37,530 nucleotides of DNA from JANMAT01 sp031359995 (lineage in GTDB: Bacteria > Actinomycetota > Acidimicrobiia > Acidimicrobiales > Ilumatobacteraceae), in NCBI GenBank assembly GCA_031359995.1, contig JANMAT010000203.1, positions 1 to 37,530 on the forward strand, read 5' to 3'. Below the pieces are notes generated by a model. The model was given only the letters and a program-made list of their open reading frames with translations. It had not been told where the DNA came from and ran no database searches. A program made the position numbers and the translations under genes. How positions within the stretch are numbered: position 1 is the first letter of the stretch; the number at the start of each line of letters is the position of its first letter. Shown here in pieces: positions 15,791 through 22,973 of this stretch.

Positions 15791-16079
15791 ATGTCCGTCC
15801 CCGTTCCCCTCGATCGCAACCTCGTCATCCTGCGCGGCGTGCTCTCTCGCCCGCCCGAATGGCGCACCCTGCCCTCAGGCGATGCCCTGGTCGCCTACGA
15901 GGTCACCACCCGCACCCGCGACGGCGCCGCCCTGACCGTGCCCGTCACCTGTGACCGGGCCGACGCCCCGGTCGACCTCGAGACGGGGGCCGAGGTCGTC
16001 GTCACCGGGGTGGTGCGCCGCCGCTACGGCCCGACGGGCGGTGGCCCGGGCGTTGCTCGCCGCCGGGTGGGCCGCCTGA
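15791..16079 (+). CDS. SSB-like OB-fold protein, 3' end apparently frameshifted
   Basis: The first ~80 residues read like a short actinobacterial single-stranded-DNA-binding-type OB fold: VPLDRNLVILRGVLSRPPEW, TLPSGDALVAYEVTTR and a closing strand GAEVVVTGVVRRR. It has a strong GGAGGT site and a promoter. In the starting frame the ORF runs to 16855, opposite the CAP gene for about 760 bp, which is implausible. The +1 frame has better codon use from about 16023 and ends in TGA at 16077-16079 (RRAVARALLAAGWAA), just before the convergent gene ends. I infer a one-base frameshift, true or from sequencing, near 16015-16035. The length is therefore uncertain. Confidence 0.5.
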
Positions 16080-16096
16080 GCCGGTCGGACCGTGCG

Positions 16097-17782
16097 TCAG
16101 TCGGTGAACCAGCCGGCCACGTCGACCACCAGCGAGGCGCCGGCCGACGAGCGCAGGCACAGGGCCCCGTCGCTCGACAGGCGCACCACCGCCATGGTCG
16201 CCGCCGTCTCCCCGGCCCGGAAGTTCACGTTCGACGCCATCGGCACGGCGCCATCGCAGGGGAACGCCACCACGTAGCCGGCCGCGGCGGTGTCGGTTGC
16301 CGTCAGGTTCACCGCCACCGCCCGGGCTCCGGTGGGCACGCCGCGCCGGCCGGCCACTGCGAGCTCCACGCGCTGGCCGGCGGCGACCGGGCCGGTCCAG
16401 CCGCCGGTGGCGTCGCGGGTGTCCAGCAGCCGGGCCGGCACGACGCTGGTGAGGGCCGAGGTGGCGCCCGGGGCGAACCCGCCGGCCACATCGACCACCA
16501 GGTGGGTCGGCGACGAGCTGTGCACGCACAGCGTGGAACCGGTGCCGAGCTTCACCGTGGCCAGGTTGGCCACCGTCTGGCCGGCGGCGAAGTTCACGTT
16601 CGAGGCGAGGGGCAGCGGCATGTCGCACGGGTAGGCCGTCACGAAGCCGGCCCCGAGCGGGTTCGTGACGGTCACGTTGGCCACCACCGCGGTGGCGTCG
16701 TGGCCGAGCACGTCGTGCACGGCCACGGCCACGTCGGTGACGAGGCGTCCGCCGTCGCGGGTGTCGAGCACGCGGGCGGGGGTGACGGGCCGGTAACCGT
16801 CGCCGTCGGGCGCGAACCAGCCGGTGCCGTCGATCACCACGTCCAGCGGCGCTGACGTGTACAGGCACAGCGCCCGCGTGCTGTCGAGGGCCACGACGGC
16901 CTCGTTGGCCCGGGTCTCGCCGACGGCCACGTTCAGGCTCGACGCCAGCGGCCGGGCGGTACCGCAGGGGTAGGCGGTCAGGTAGCCGGGGCGCTGCACG
17001 CCGGTGGCCGTCAGGTTCACGACGGCGGCGACGGCATCGGCCGGCGCGCCGCGGCCCGGGCCGGCACCGGCCCCGAGGTCGATGCGCACGACCTGATCGG
17101 CCCGTAGCGGTCCGGTCACGCCGCCGGCACCGGTACGGCTGTCGGCCAGACGCTGGGGGGCGACGGCCCGGAACCGCCCGCCGGCGCGGACCGCAACGAC
17201 CGCGGGTGGCGGCACCGGTGCGGCACCGGAGGCGAAGTCGAAGGTCACCCAGAGGTGGCCCGAGATCGGATCCTCGGTCACCCCGATGCCCACCCGGTCC
17301 CACGGTCCGACGATGTTGTCGCGATGGGCGGGTGACGCCATGAGGGCGTCGTGCACCCCGGTGACGGACCCGCCGTAGCCGATGTTCTCGCCGACGCGGG
17401 TCCATCCGGGAGCCAGCAGGGTCACCGCGGCCACCAGGTCGGGGCGATGGCACAGCGAGCTGACCTCGCACTCGTGCTCGTGGCCGGCCTTCACGATCGG
17501 GTCACCGGTGCGGGCGTGGACTCCGGCCATGTGCAGGGACCAGGTGGCGGCCACGCCGCTCAGCACGGCATCGAGCACCACCGGGGCGAGCCCGACGGCG
17601 GTGCGGCTGGCGTTGAGCAGCTCCAGGAACTGGGTGGGCCGGTCGGCCGGGGCGGTGCCGACCGCGGTGGCCGGGGTGGCCACGGCGGGGGACGCCCCGG
17701 CAGCCACCGCGGGCAGCGACGCGAGCGCCAGGGCGGCGAGCACCAGGCGGGGGAACAGAGGGCGGGAAGGGCGAGCAGGCAC
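16097..17782 (-). CDS. Secreted CAP/SCP-domain protein with three beta repeats
   Basis: From GTG 17782 the 561-residue protein begins with a signal peptide (LFPRLVLAALALASLPAVAAGA), then a CAP (SCP/PR1-like) domain at about 45-185 with FLELLNASRTAVGL, GENIGYGG and SPAHRDNIV...RVGIGV. Three tandem repeats of 110-125 residues follow (starting near 203, 328 and 440), each with a RLxDSR or RLLDTR opening, VNLTAT, an AYPCG/AFPCD step, ASNVNF and a VVDVAGWF end. Each repeat has two cysteines that could form a disulfide. Such repeats are frequent in secreted proteins of Acidimicrobiia. A cell-envelope or adhesion role is inferred. The start is uncertain, as no clear ribosome binding site is seen. 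Confidence 0.8.
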   Translation of the reverse strand: MPARPSRPLFPRLVLAALALASLPAVAAGASPAVATPATAVGTAPADRPTQFLELLNASRTAVGLAPVVLDAVLSGVAATWSLHMAGVHARTGDPIVKAGHEHECEVSSLCHRPDLVAAVTLLAPGWTRVGENIGYGGSVTGVHDALMASPAHRDNIVGPWDRVGIGVTEDPISGHLWVTFDFASGAAPVPPPAVVAVRAGGRFRAVAPQRLADSRTGAGGVTGPLRADQVVRIDLGAGAGPGRGAPADAVAAVVNLTATGVQRPGYLTAYPCGTARPLASSLNVAVGETRANEAVVALDSTRALCLYTSAPLDVVIDGTGWFAPDGDGYRPVTPARVLDTRDGGRLVTDVAVAVHDVLGHDATAVVANVTVTNPLGAGFVTAYPCDMPLPLASNVNFAAGQTVANLATVKLGTGSTLCVHSSSPTHLVVDVAGGFAPGATSALTSVVPARLLDTRDATGGWTGPVAAGQRVELAVAGRRGVPTGARAVAVNLTATDTAAAGYVVAFPCDGAVPMASNVNFRAGETAATMAVVRLSSDGALCLRSSAGASLVVDVAGWFTD

Positions 17783-17959
17783 GATCGGGCGAGGGGCCGG
17801 CCATCCCGACGGAAGGGGCGGCCAGGCACAACAGGAGAGGTGTCGGACGCTGGGGGCCGCGTTCAATGATCGGCGGGCCCGTCGGCGCGAAATCGTGAGC
17901 GCCCCTGTGACCCCTGTGACCCCCCGCCTCCAACGGCGCTGTCGCGCGCGGCGGGGCGG

Positions 17960-17965
17960 TACCAT
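17960..17965 (+). promoter_or_regulatory. -10 box (TACCAT), leaderless promoter of the GntR gene
   Basis: TACCAT is followed by seven bases and GTG 17973, which is in frame with the GntR protein. This fixes the start upstream of the ATG at 18027. A perfect tandem repeat CCCCTGTGA x2 (17902-17919) lies about 40 bp upstream. Confidence 0.5.
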
Positions 17966-17972
17966 CGCCGCT

Positions 17973-18674
17973 GTGGCCAGGGGCAGGGGAGGAACGCCAC
18001 CGGGACGCGACCAGCCCGGGGCGAAGATGGAGCACGCGTACTCGGTGCTGCGCGACGGCATCGTGGCCGGCACGTACGCTCCCGGCTCCCGGCTCGTGCT
18101 GGAGGAGCTGGCCCGCGAGTTCGCCATGAGCCCGGTGCCGATCCGTGAGGCCGTGCGGCGGCTGGAGGCGGAGGGCTACGTCGAGGTGGAACCTACCGTC
18201 GGCGCCCGGGTCGTCTCGTTCGACGCCACGCAGTACGCCGACGCCATGCATCTGCTCGCCGTGCTCGAGGGCACCGCCACCGCGCTGGCCGCCCCGCACC
18301 TGCGGGCGACCGACCTGGCCCTCACCCGCCGGCTGAACCGCGATCTGCGCGCCGGCCTGGAGTCGTTCACCCCGCTGCAGTTCACCCAGCGCAACCGGGA
18401 GTTCCACTTCGCCATCTACGAGCGCTGCCCGAACCCGATGGTGACCGCCTCGTTGGAGCACCTGTGGCACCGCCTCGACGTGTTCCGCCGCTCGTCGTTC
18501 GTCTACGCGCCCGGTCGTCCGGCGGTGTCGGTCGAAGAGCATGCCCACCTGCTGGATCTGATCGCCGACGGGGCATCCGCCGACGTGATCGAGCAGGCGG
18601 CGCGCGCCCACAAGCAGGGCACGCGGGCGGCGATGATGCCTCTCGTCGCCGACGCCGGGCGGGCGTCGGCCTGA
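17973..18674 (+). CDS. GntR-family transcriptional regulator (FadR subfamily)
   Basis: The 233-residue regulator has the N-terminal GntR winged helix: YSVLRDGIVAGTYAPGSRL, then EELAREFAMSPVPIREAVRRLEAEGYVEVEPTVGARV. The C-terminal all-helical FCD ligand domain contains NRDLRAG, FTQRNREFHFAIYERCPN and EEHAHLLDLIADG, with histidines that often hold a metal ion. FadR-type regulators bind organic acids or acyl ligands and mostly repress. It is divergent from the CAP gene and convergent with the molybdopterin enzyme. A basic leader (ARGRGGTPPGRD) precedes the winged helix if the leaderless GTG is used. Confidence 0.88.
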   Translation: MARGRGGTPPGRDQPGAKMEHAYSVLRDGIVAGTYAPGSRLVLEELAREFAMSPVPIREAVRRLEAEGYVEVEPTVGARVVSFDATQYADAMHLLAVLEGTATALAAPHLRATDLALTRRLNRDLRAGLESFTPLQFTQRNREFHFAIYERCPNPMVTASLEHLWHRLDVFRRSSFVYAPGRPAVSVEEHAHLLDLIADGASADVIEQAARAHKQGTRAAMMPLVADAGRASA

Positions 18675-18719
18675 ACGCGTCGTGGCCCCGGCCACCATGC
18701 ACTCGCTCGTTGTCGGCCG

Positions 18720-20855
18720 TCACGTCGGCGCGCTGAGCGCGCCGGCCGGCTCGGCCGCCCGCACCACGACGGGGATGCCGGTCATGTGGGCCTGGCTCGA
18801 CAGCGGTTCGTAGGAGCCGTCACCCACCGGCAGCAGCGCATTGGGGTTGGCCCCCGGGTGGGCGTGGGCCACGCGCAGGCGCGGGCTGGCGGCATGGCCC
18901 CAGCCGTGCACCATCGACACCACGCCGGGCATGAGGTCGTCGTCGAGCTCGATGACGGCGTCGATCGTGCCGTACTCGTTGCTGACCGTGACCCGGTCGC
19001 CGTCGGCCACCCCGCGCACGGCGGCGTCGTCGGGGTGCATCGACAGCGGGTTGGTGGTGCGCCCGCCCCGCTTCATGCGTTCGAGGTTGGCGAACCAGCT
19101 GTTGTGGCCCCACGCGTCGCGCTTGTGGATGAGGCGAAGCCCGGCGCCGTCGGCGATCTCGGCCCCCATGGCGTGGAAGAGCGCGGTGCAGCGGGCCAGC
19201 GCCGGCGCGAACAGGGCCGGGCAGCAGTCGACGCGCCCGTCGGTCGTGTGCACCTGATCGGCGTAGAAGCGGCCTGGCGTCGGGGGCGGCAGGAGGCGGG
19301 CCTCGCCGTCGGCCTGCAGATCGGCCAGGGCCACGCCGCTGCCCTTGGCCAGCATGTGCCGCCACTTCGACCACGGGTCGGGTGTCTCGTCGTCGAGCAG
19401 CGATGGGCGGCCCAGCTCGGCCAGCAGGCGGTGCATGATCCACCACTCGGGCCGGCGGTCGGCGTGGGCGGCCACGACGGCCGGCGTGTACTGGGCGTAG
19501 GGCACGGCTGAGGTGCCGATGTTGACGACGTTGAGGTCGTCGCGCTCGTACATGTCGGTGGCCGGCAGCACCACATGGGCCAGCTCGCTGGTGGCCGACG
19601 GGTAGATGTCGACGACCACGAGCAGTTCGAGTTGCTCGAACGCCTTGCGCAACCGCTCCTGCCCGGCGATCGACAGCAGCGGGTTGCCGGCCACCGCGAT
19701 GAGCGCCCGCAACGGTTCGGTCGAGTCGAGGATGTGGTGCGACAGGAGCGTGCCCGGCAACGAGCCGCGCCGCAGCGTGCCGAACTCGGTGTCGACGTAG
19801 GCGTTGGCCCCACCGCTGGGCGAGGCGCCCGACGCGGCGTTCGGGTAGAAGCCGTCGCTCTTCAGGTTGCCGCCGGGCGCGTCGAGCCGGCCGGTGACGA
19901 ACGACAGCATGTGCACCAGCCAGTAGGCCAGCGTGCCCTGGCGGCCCATGTTCACGCCCGTGGATGCATGGACCGACGCCGCCGGTGTGGCCACCCACGC
20001 CGCCGCCAACTCGCGCACGGTGGTCGCAGGGATGCCGGTGACCGGCGCGACCGACTCGGGCGGGTAGGGCGCCAGGAAGGCGCGCAGCTCGTCGACGTTG
20101 CGGCCGTGGCGGGCCACGACGCCGGCGTCGAACCCGCCGAGCTCGTCGATGGTGCGAAGCAGCGCGGCCAGGAACCACACGTCGGTGTCAGGCCGTATGA
20201 GGACCGTGTCGCCCACGCCGCCGGCGGCGGTCTCGATGCGCCGGGGGTTCACGAACACGATGCGGGCCCCGCGGGTGCGGGCCCGGCGCAGCTCGCCCAG
20301 CAGGTTGGCCGCCGACCAGAAGCTGCCCTGCGACGCCCGCGGGTTCTCGCCGATGATGAGGCACAGCTCGGTGCGGTCGAGGTCGGGGATGGGGTGCACG
20401 GTCGACGACCCGAACACCGCCTCGGAGGCCACGAACTTGTTGGCGCAGTCCTGCGTGCCCGACGAGAAGTTGCGGCGCACCCCGAGCGTGCGCAGCGCCG
20501 CGCCGATGTGCTGGGAGCCGAGCGCGTTGAACGCGGTCGGGTTGCCCACGTAGGCGCCGACCGCGCCGATGCCGTGGGCGTCGATCACGGCCTGGAGCCG
20601 GGTGGCCACCGTGGCCATGGCCTCGTCCCAGGACACGTCGGTCCACGAGCCGTCGGCGGCGCGCACCTGCGGGTGGTCGAGCCGATCGGGGTCGTGGTGC
20701 AGGTCGACGGCGGCGAGGCCCTTGTGACAGGCGAAGCCGTTGGTCGCCGGGTGGTCTCGGTCAGGCGAGAGCTTGACGAGGCGGCCGTCTTCGACCCGGG
20801 CCACCAGCCCGCAGCTCGGTTCGCAGATGCGACAGAAGGTCTTGACCGTCCCCAT
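18720..20855 (-). CDS. Molybdopterin (bis-MGD) oxidoreductase, formate dehydrogenase/nitrate reductase-like superfamily
   Basis: This 711-residue protein has the N-terminal 4Fe-4S site Cys8-x2-Cys11-x3-Cys15-x27-Cys43 (FCRICEPSCG...FACHKG), the long molybdopterin-binding domains, and a C-terminal dinucleotide-binding domain (NPLSMHPDDAAVRGVADGDRV). Cys137 in SGTQDCANKFVASEAVFG is at the place where such enzymes bind molybdenum. No Tat signal is visible, so it is probably cytoplasmic. No electron-transfer subunit or maturation gene is adjacent. Many orphan actinobacterial members have unknown substrates. Formate oxidation would fit the C1 genes downstream, but the active-site stretch is not the typical FdhF one. 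Confidence 0.88.
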   Translation of the reverse strand: MGTVKTFCRICEPSCGLVARVEDGRLVKLSPDRDHPATNGFACHKGLAAVDLHHDPDRLDHPQVRAADGSWTDVSWDEAMATVATRLQAVIDAHGIGAVGAYVGNPTAFNALGSQHIGAALRTLGVRRNFSSGTQDCANKFVASEAVFGSSTVHPIPDLDRTELCLIIGENPRASQGSFWSAANLLGELRRARTRGARIVFVNPRRIETAAGGVGDTVLIRPDTDVWFLAALLRTIDELGGFDAGVVARHGRNVDELRAFLAPYPPESVAPVTGIPATTVRELAAAWVATPAASVHASTGVNMGRQGTLAYWLVHMLSFVTGRLDAPGGNLKSDGFYPNAASGASPSGGANAYVDTEFGTLRRGSLPGTLLSHHILDSTEPLRALIAVAGNPLLSIAGQERLRKAFEQLELLVVVDIYPSATSELAHVVLPATDMYERDDLNVVNIGTSAVPYAQYTPAVVAAHADRRPEWWIMHRLLAELGRPSLLDDETPDPWSKWRHMLAKGSGVALADLQADGEARLLPPPTPGRFYADQVHTTDGRVDCCPALFAPALARCTALFHAMGAEIADGAGLRLIHKRDAWGHNSWFANLERMKRGGRTTNPLSMHPDDAAVRGVADGDRVTVSNEYGTIDAVIELDDDLMPGVVSMVHGWGHAASPRLRVAHAHPGANPNALLPVGDGSYEPLSSQAHMTGIPVVVRAAEPAGALSAPT

Positions 20856-20874
20856 GGTCCATTCCCGTCGATCG

Positions 20875-20890
20875 AAGGTGGCGACACCTT
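20875..20890. promoter_or_regulatory. Palindrome (AAGGTG-N4-CACCTT) in the divergent promoter region
   Basis: A perfect inverted repeat lies in the 72-bp gap between the molybdopterin enzyme and the SnoaL/DUF4440-like gene. On the minus strand it overlaps a TAAGGT box (20886-20891) about 30 bases before ATG 20855, so a protein bound here would block that promoter. Confidence 0.45.
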
Positions 20891-20914
20891 ACCGAGGGCG
20901 TCCCCCTGATCTCC

Positions 20915-20920
20915 TAGTGT
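20915..20920 (+). promoter_or_regulatory. -10 box (TAGTGT), leaderless promoter of the DUF4440-like gene
   Basis: TAGTGT, seven bases, ATG 20928. The upstream in-frame GTG at 20919 lies within the box and is rejected as start. Confidence 0.55.
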
Positions 20921-20927
20921 GCGGCCC

Positions 20928-21302
20928 ATGAGCGATGCCGTTGCCGAGATCCGTGCCCTGGAAGACCGCCGCTACGCCGCCACGGTGGCCGGCGACCTGA
21001 CCGAGCTCGGCCAGCTGTTCGCCGAGACGTGCGTGTACACCCACTCGAACGGCTCCATCGACACCAAGGCCTCGTACTTCGAGTCGCTCAGCAGCGGTCG
21101 GCTCCGGTACCGCGCCATGGAGCGGCTGGAGGAGAACATCACGGTGTACGACGCCACCGCGGTGGTGTCGGCGCGGGTGCGGTTGGAGATCACGGCCGGC
21201 GGGGCCGACCGCACCATCAACGGCCAGGCCACCATCACCTGGGCCAACACCGCCGAGGGGTGGAAGTTCGTGGCCTGGCAGTCGACGCCCCTGCCCGCCT
21301 GA
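20928..21302 (+). CDS. SnoaL/DUF4440-like NTF2-fold protein
   Basis: The 124-residue protein has the NTF2-like cone fold of DUF4440/SnoaL-type proteins: AVAEIRALEDRRYAATVAGD, LGQLFAETCVYTHSNGSIDT, then alternating strands ENITVYDATAVVSARVRLEI and ATITWANTAEGWKFVAWQST. Members bind or isomerise small hydrophobic molecules, and many have no known activity. It starts leaderless and stands alone, divergent from the molybdopterin enzyme and 107 bp upstream of the MttB operon. A shared role with either side is only a guess. Confidence 0.75.
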   Translation: MSDAVAEIRALEDRRYAATVAGDLTELGQLFAETCVYTHSNGSIDTKASYFESLSSGRLRYRAMERLEENITVYDATAVVSARVRLEITAGGADRTINGQATITWANTAEGWKFVAWQSTPLPA

Positions 21303-21327
21303 GCGCTCGCGGCGGCGGCTCCGGGCT

Positions 21328-21363
21328 GTCATGGCGGGCTCATGACCGGTACAGTCGTACTGT
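21328..21363 (+). promoter_or_regulatory. Promoter of the methylamine operon with two palindromes
   Basis: GTCATG-N7-CATGAC (21328-21346) and ACAGT-CGT-ACTGT (21351-21363) are perfect inverted repeats directly upstream of mttB. The second contains two possible -10 boxes, TACAGT (21350-21355) and TACTGT (21358-21363). A repressor such as the operon's own TetR protein could sit here. Confidence 0.5.
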
Positions 21364-21409
21364 GAATGGCGATCTGGCGCTGGTGCGGCGCTGACGGGAT
21401 GATGGGGTC

Positions 21410-22963
21410 ATGACCGACACGGAACCTGCAGGAGGTCGGCGCCGACGCGGTGGCCGCAACGAGGCCGGCCGCAGCCGCCTGCCCGAGCAGAAGCCGTTCG
21501 CTCAACCCCGCATGCGCCTGGCGCCCACCGAGGTCGTGTCGGCCGATGAGTTGGAGTCCATTCACCAGGCGTCGCTGCGGATCCTGTCCGACATCGGCAT
21601 GAACTTCCTGGACCCCGAGTCGCGCACCATGCTCGCCGCGGTCGGTGCCCAGGTCGAAGCAGGCGGCGAGCGCGTGCGCTTCGACCCCGCCCTGGTGATG
21701 GAGCTGGTGAGCACCTGCCCGTCCGACTTCACGCTGCACGCCCGCAACCCGGCCCACTCGCTCCACATCGGCGGTGACCGGGTGGCCTTCGGGTCGGTCG
21801 CCAGCCCGCCCAACATCGTGGGGCTCGACGGCCGCCGCCGCCCCGGCGACCGTGAGGGCTTCCGCGAGCTGCTCAAGCTGTGCCAGACGTTCAACGTGGT
21901 GCACTTCGTGGCCGGCTACCCGGTGGAGCCGGCCGACCTGCACGGCTCGGTGCGCCACCTGGGCGCGCTGCACGACATCCTCACCTTCACCGACAAGAGC
22001 CTGCACACCTACAGCCTCGGCCGGCAGCGCAACCGTGACGCCCTCGAGATGGTGCGCATCGCCCGCGGCATCGACGACGCCACGCTGGAGCGCGAACCGT
22101 CGATCTTCAGCGTCATCAACACGTCGTCGCCGCTGCGGCTCGACACGCCGATGTCGCAGGGCATCATCGAGCTGTCGTCGCGCAACCAGATCATCGTGAT
22201 CACCCCGTTCACGTTGGCCGGGGCGATGGCGCCGGTGACGCTGGCCGGTGCCGTGGCCCAGCAGAACGCCGAGGCGCTGGCCGGCATGGCCTTCACCCAG
22301 GTGGTGCGCAAGGGCGCCCCGGTCGTGTACGGCGGCTTCACGTCGAACGTCGACATGCAGTCGGGAGCACCGGCGTTCGGCACGCCCGAGTACGTGCGCA
22401 CGGCGTGGCTCGGTGGCCAGCTGGCCCGCCGCTACCGCGTGCCGTACCGGTCGTCGAACGTGAGCGCGGCCAACGCGGTGGACGCCCAGGCCGCCTACGA
22501 GAGCGTGTTCTCGTTGTGGGGCGCGGTGTTGGGCGGCGTGAACCTGCTCATGCACGGCGCCGGGTGGATGGAGGGCGGCCTGCACGCCTCGGCGGCCAAG
22601 CTCGTGCTCGACGCCGACCTGCTGGGCATGGTGGCCACCATGCTGGAGCCGATCGTGGTCGACGACGACCACCTCGCCCTGCACGCCATCGCGGACGTGG
22701 GCCCGGGTGGTCACTTCTTCGGGACCCAGCACACCCAGGAGCGCTTCCGCAGCGCGTTCTTCCGTCCGATGATCTCGGACTGGCGCAACTACGAGACGTG
22801 GGAGGAGGCCGGTCGGCCCGAGGCCGCCGGCAAGGCCGTGCAGCTGGCCCACGACTTCCTCGCCGCCTACGAGACCCCGCCCCTCGACGACGCCATCCGC
22901 GAGGAGTTGGACGCGTTCGTCGCCCGCCGCACCGCCGAGGGCGGCGTACCCACCGACTACTGA
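21410..22963 (+). CDS. MttB-family (trimethylamine methyltransferase-like) protein, non-pyrrolysine
   Basis: This 517-residue protein belongs to the MttB superfamily (trimethylamine:corrinoid methyltransferase fold, TIM barrel). Family stretches are HQASLRILSDIGMNFLDPES, FTLHARNPAHSLHIGG, GAMAPVTLAGAVAQQNAEAL, and VVYGGFTSNVDMQSGAPAFGTPE. The frame has no in-frame TAG, so it lacks pyrrolysine, like glycine betaine methyltransferase MtgB and others that act on quaternary amines. It heads an operon with DMGDH-like and sarcosine-oxidase-like genes, which suggests it removes the first methyl group of a quaternary or tertiary amine. No corrinoid protein gene is in the window. A basic N-terminal tail (GGRRRRGGRN) precedes the fold. 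Confidence 0.85.
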   Translation: MTDTEPAGGRRRRGGRNEAGRSRLPEQKPFAQPRMRLAPTEVVSADELESIHQASLRILSDIGMNFLDPESRTMLAAVGAQVEAGGERVRFDPALVMELVSTCPSDFTLHARNPAHSLHIGGDRVAFGSVASPPNIVGLDGRRRPGDREGFRELLKLCQTFNVVHFVAGYPVEPADLHGSVRHLGALHDILTFTDKSLHTYSLGRQRNRDALEMVRIARGIDDATLEREPSIFSVINTSSPLRLDTPMSQGIIELSSRNQIIVITPFTLAGAMAPVTLAGAVAQQNAEALAGMAFTQVVRKGAPVVYGGFTSNVDMQSGAPAFGTPEYVRTAWLGGQLARRYRVPYRSSNVSAANAVDAQAAYESVFSLWGAVLGGVNLLMHGAGWMEGGLHASAAKLVLDADLLGMVATMLEPIVVDDDHLALHAIADVGPGGHFFGTQHTQERFRSAFFRPMISDWRNYETWEEAGRPEAAGKAVQLAHDFLAAYETPPLDDAIREELDAFVARRTAEGGVPTDY

Positions 22964-22973
22964 AGGGATCCGT

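Noticed and set aside
15791..16855. SSB-like ORF read to its full open length
   Set aside because: From about 16097 it lies opposite the well-supported CAP/repeat protein, and its own codon use worsens; only the first part is kept.
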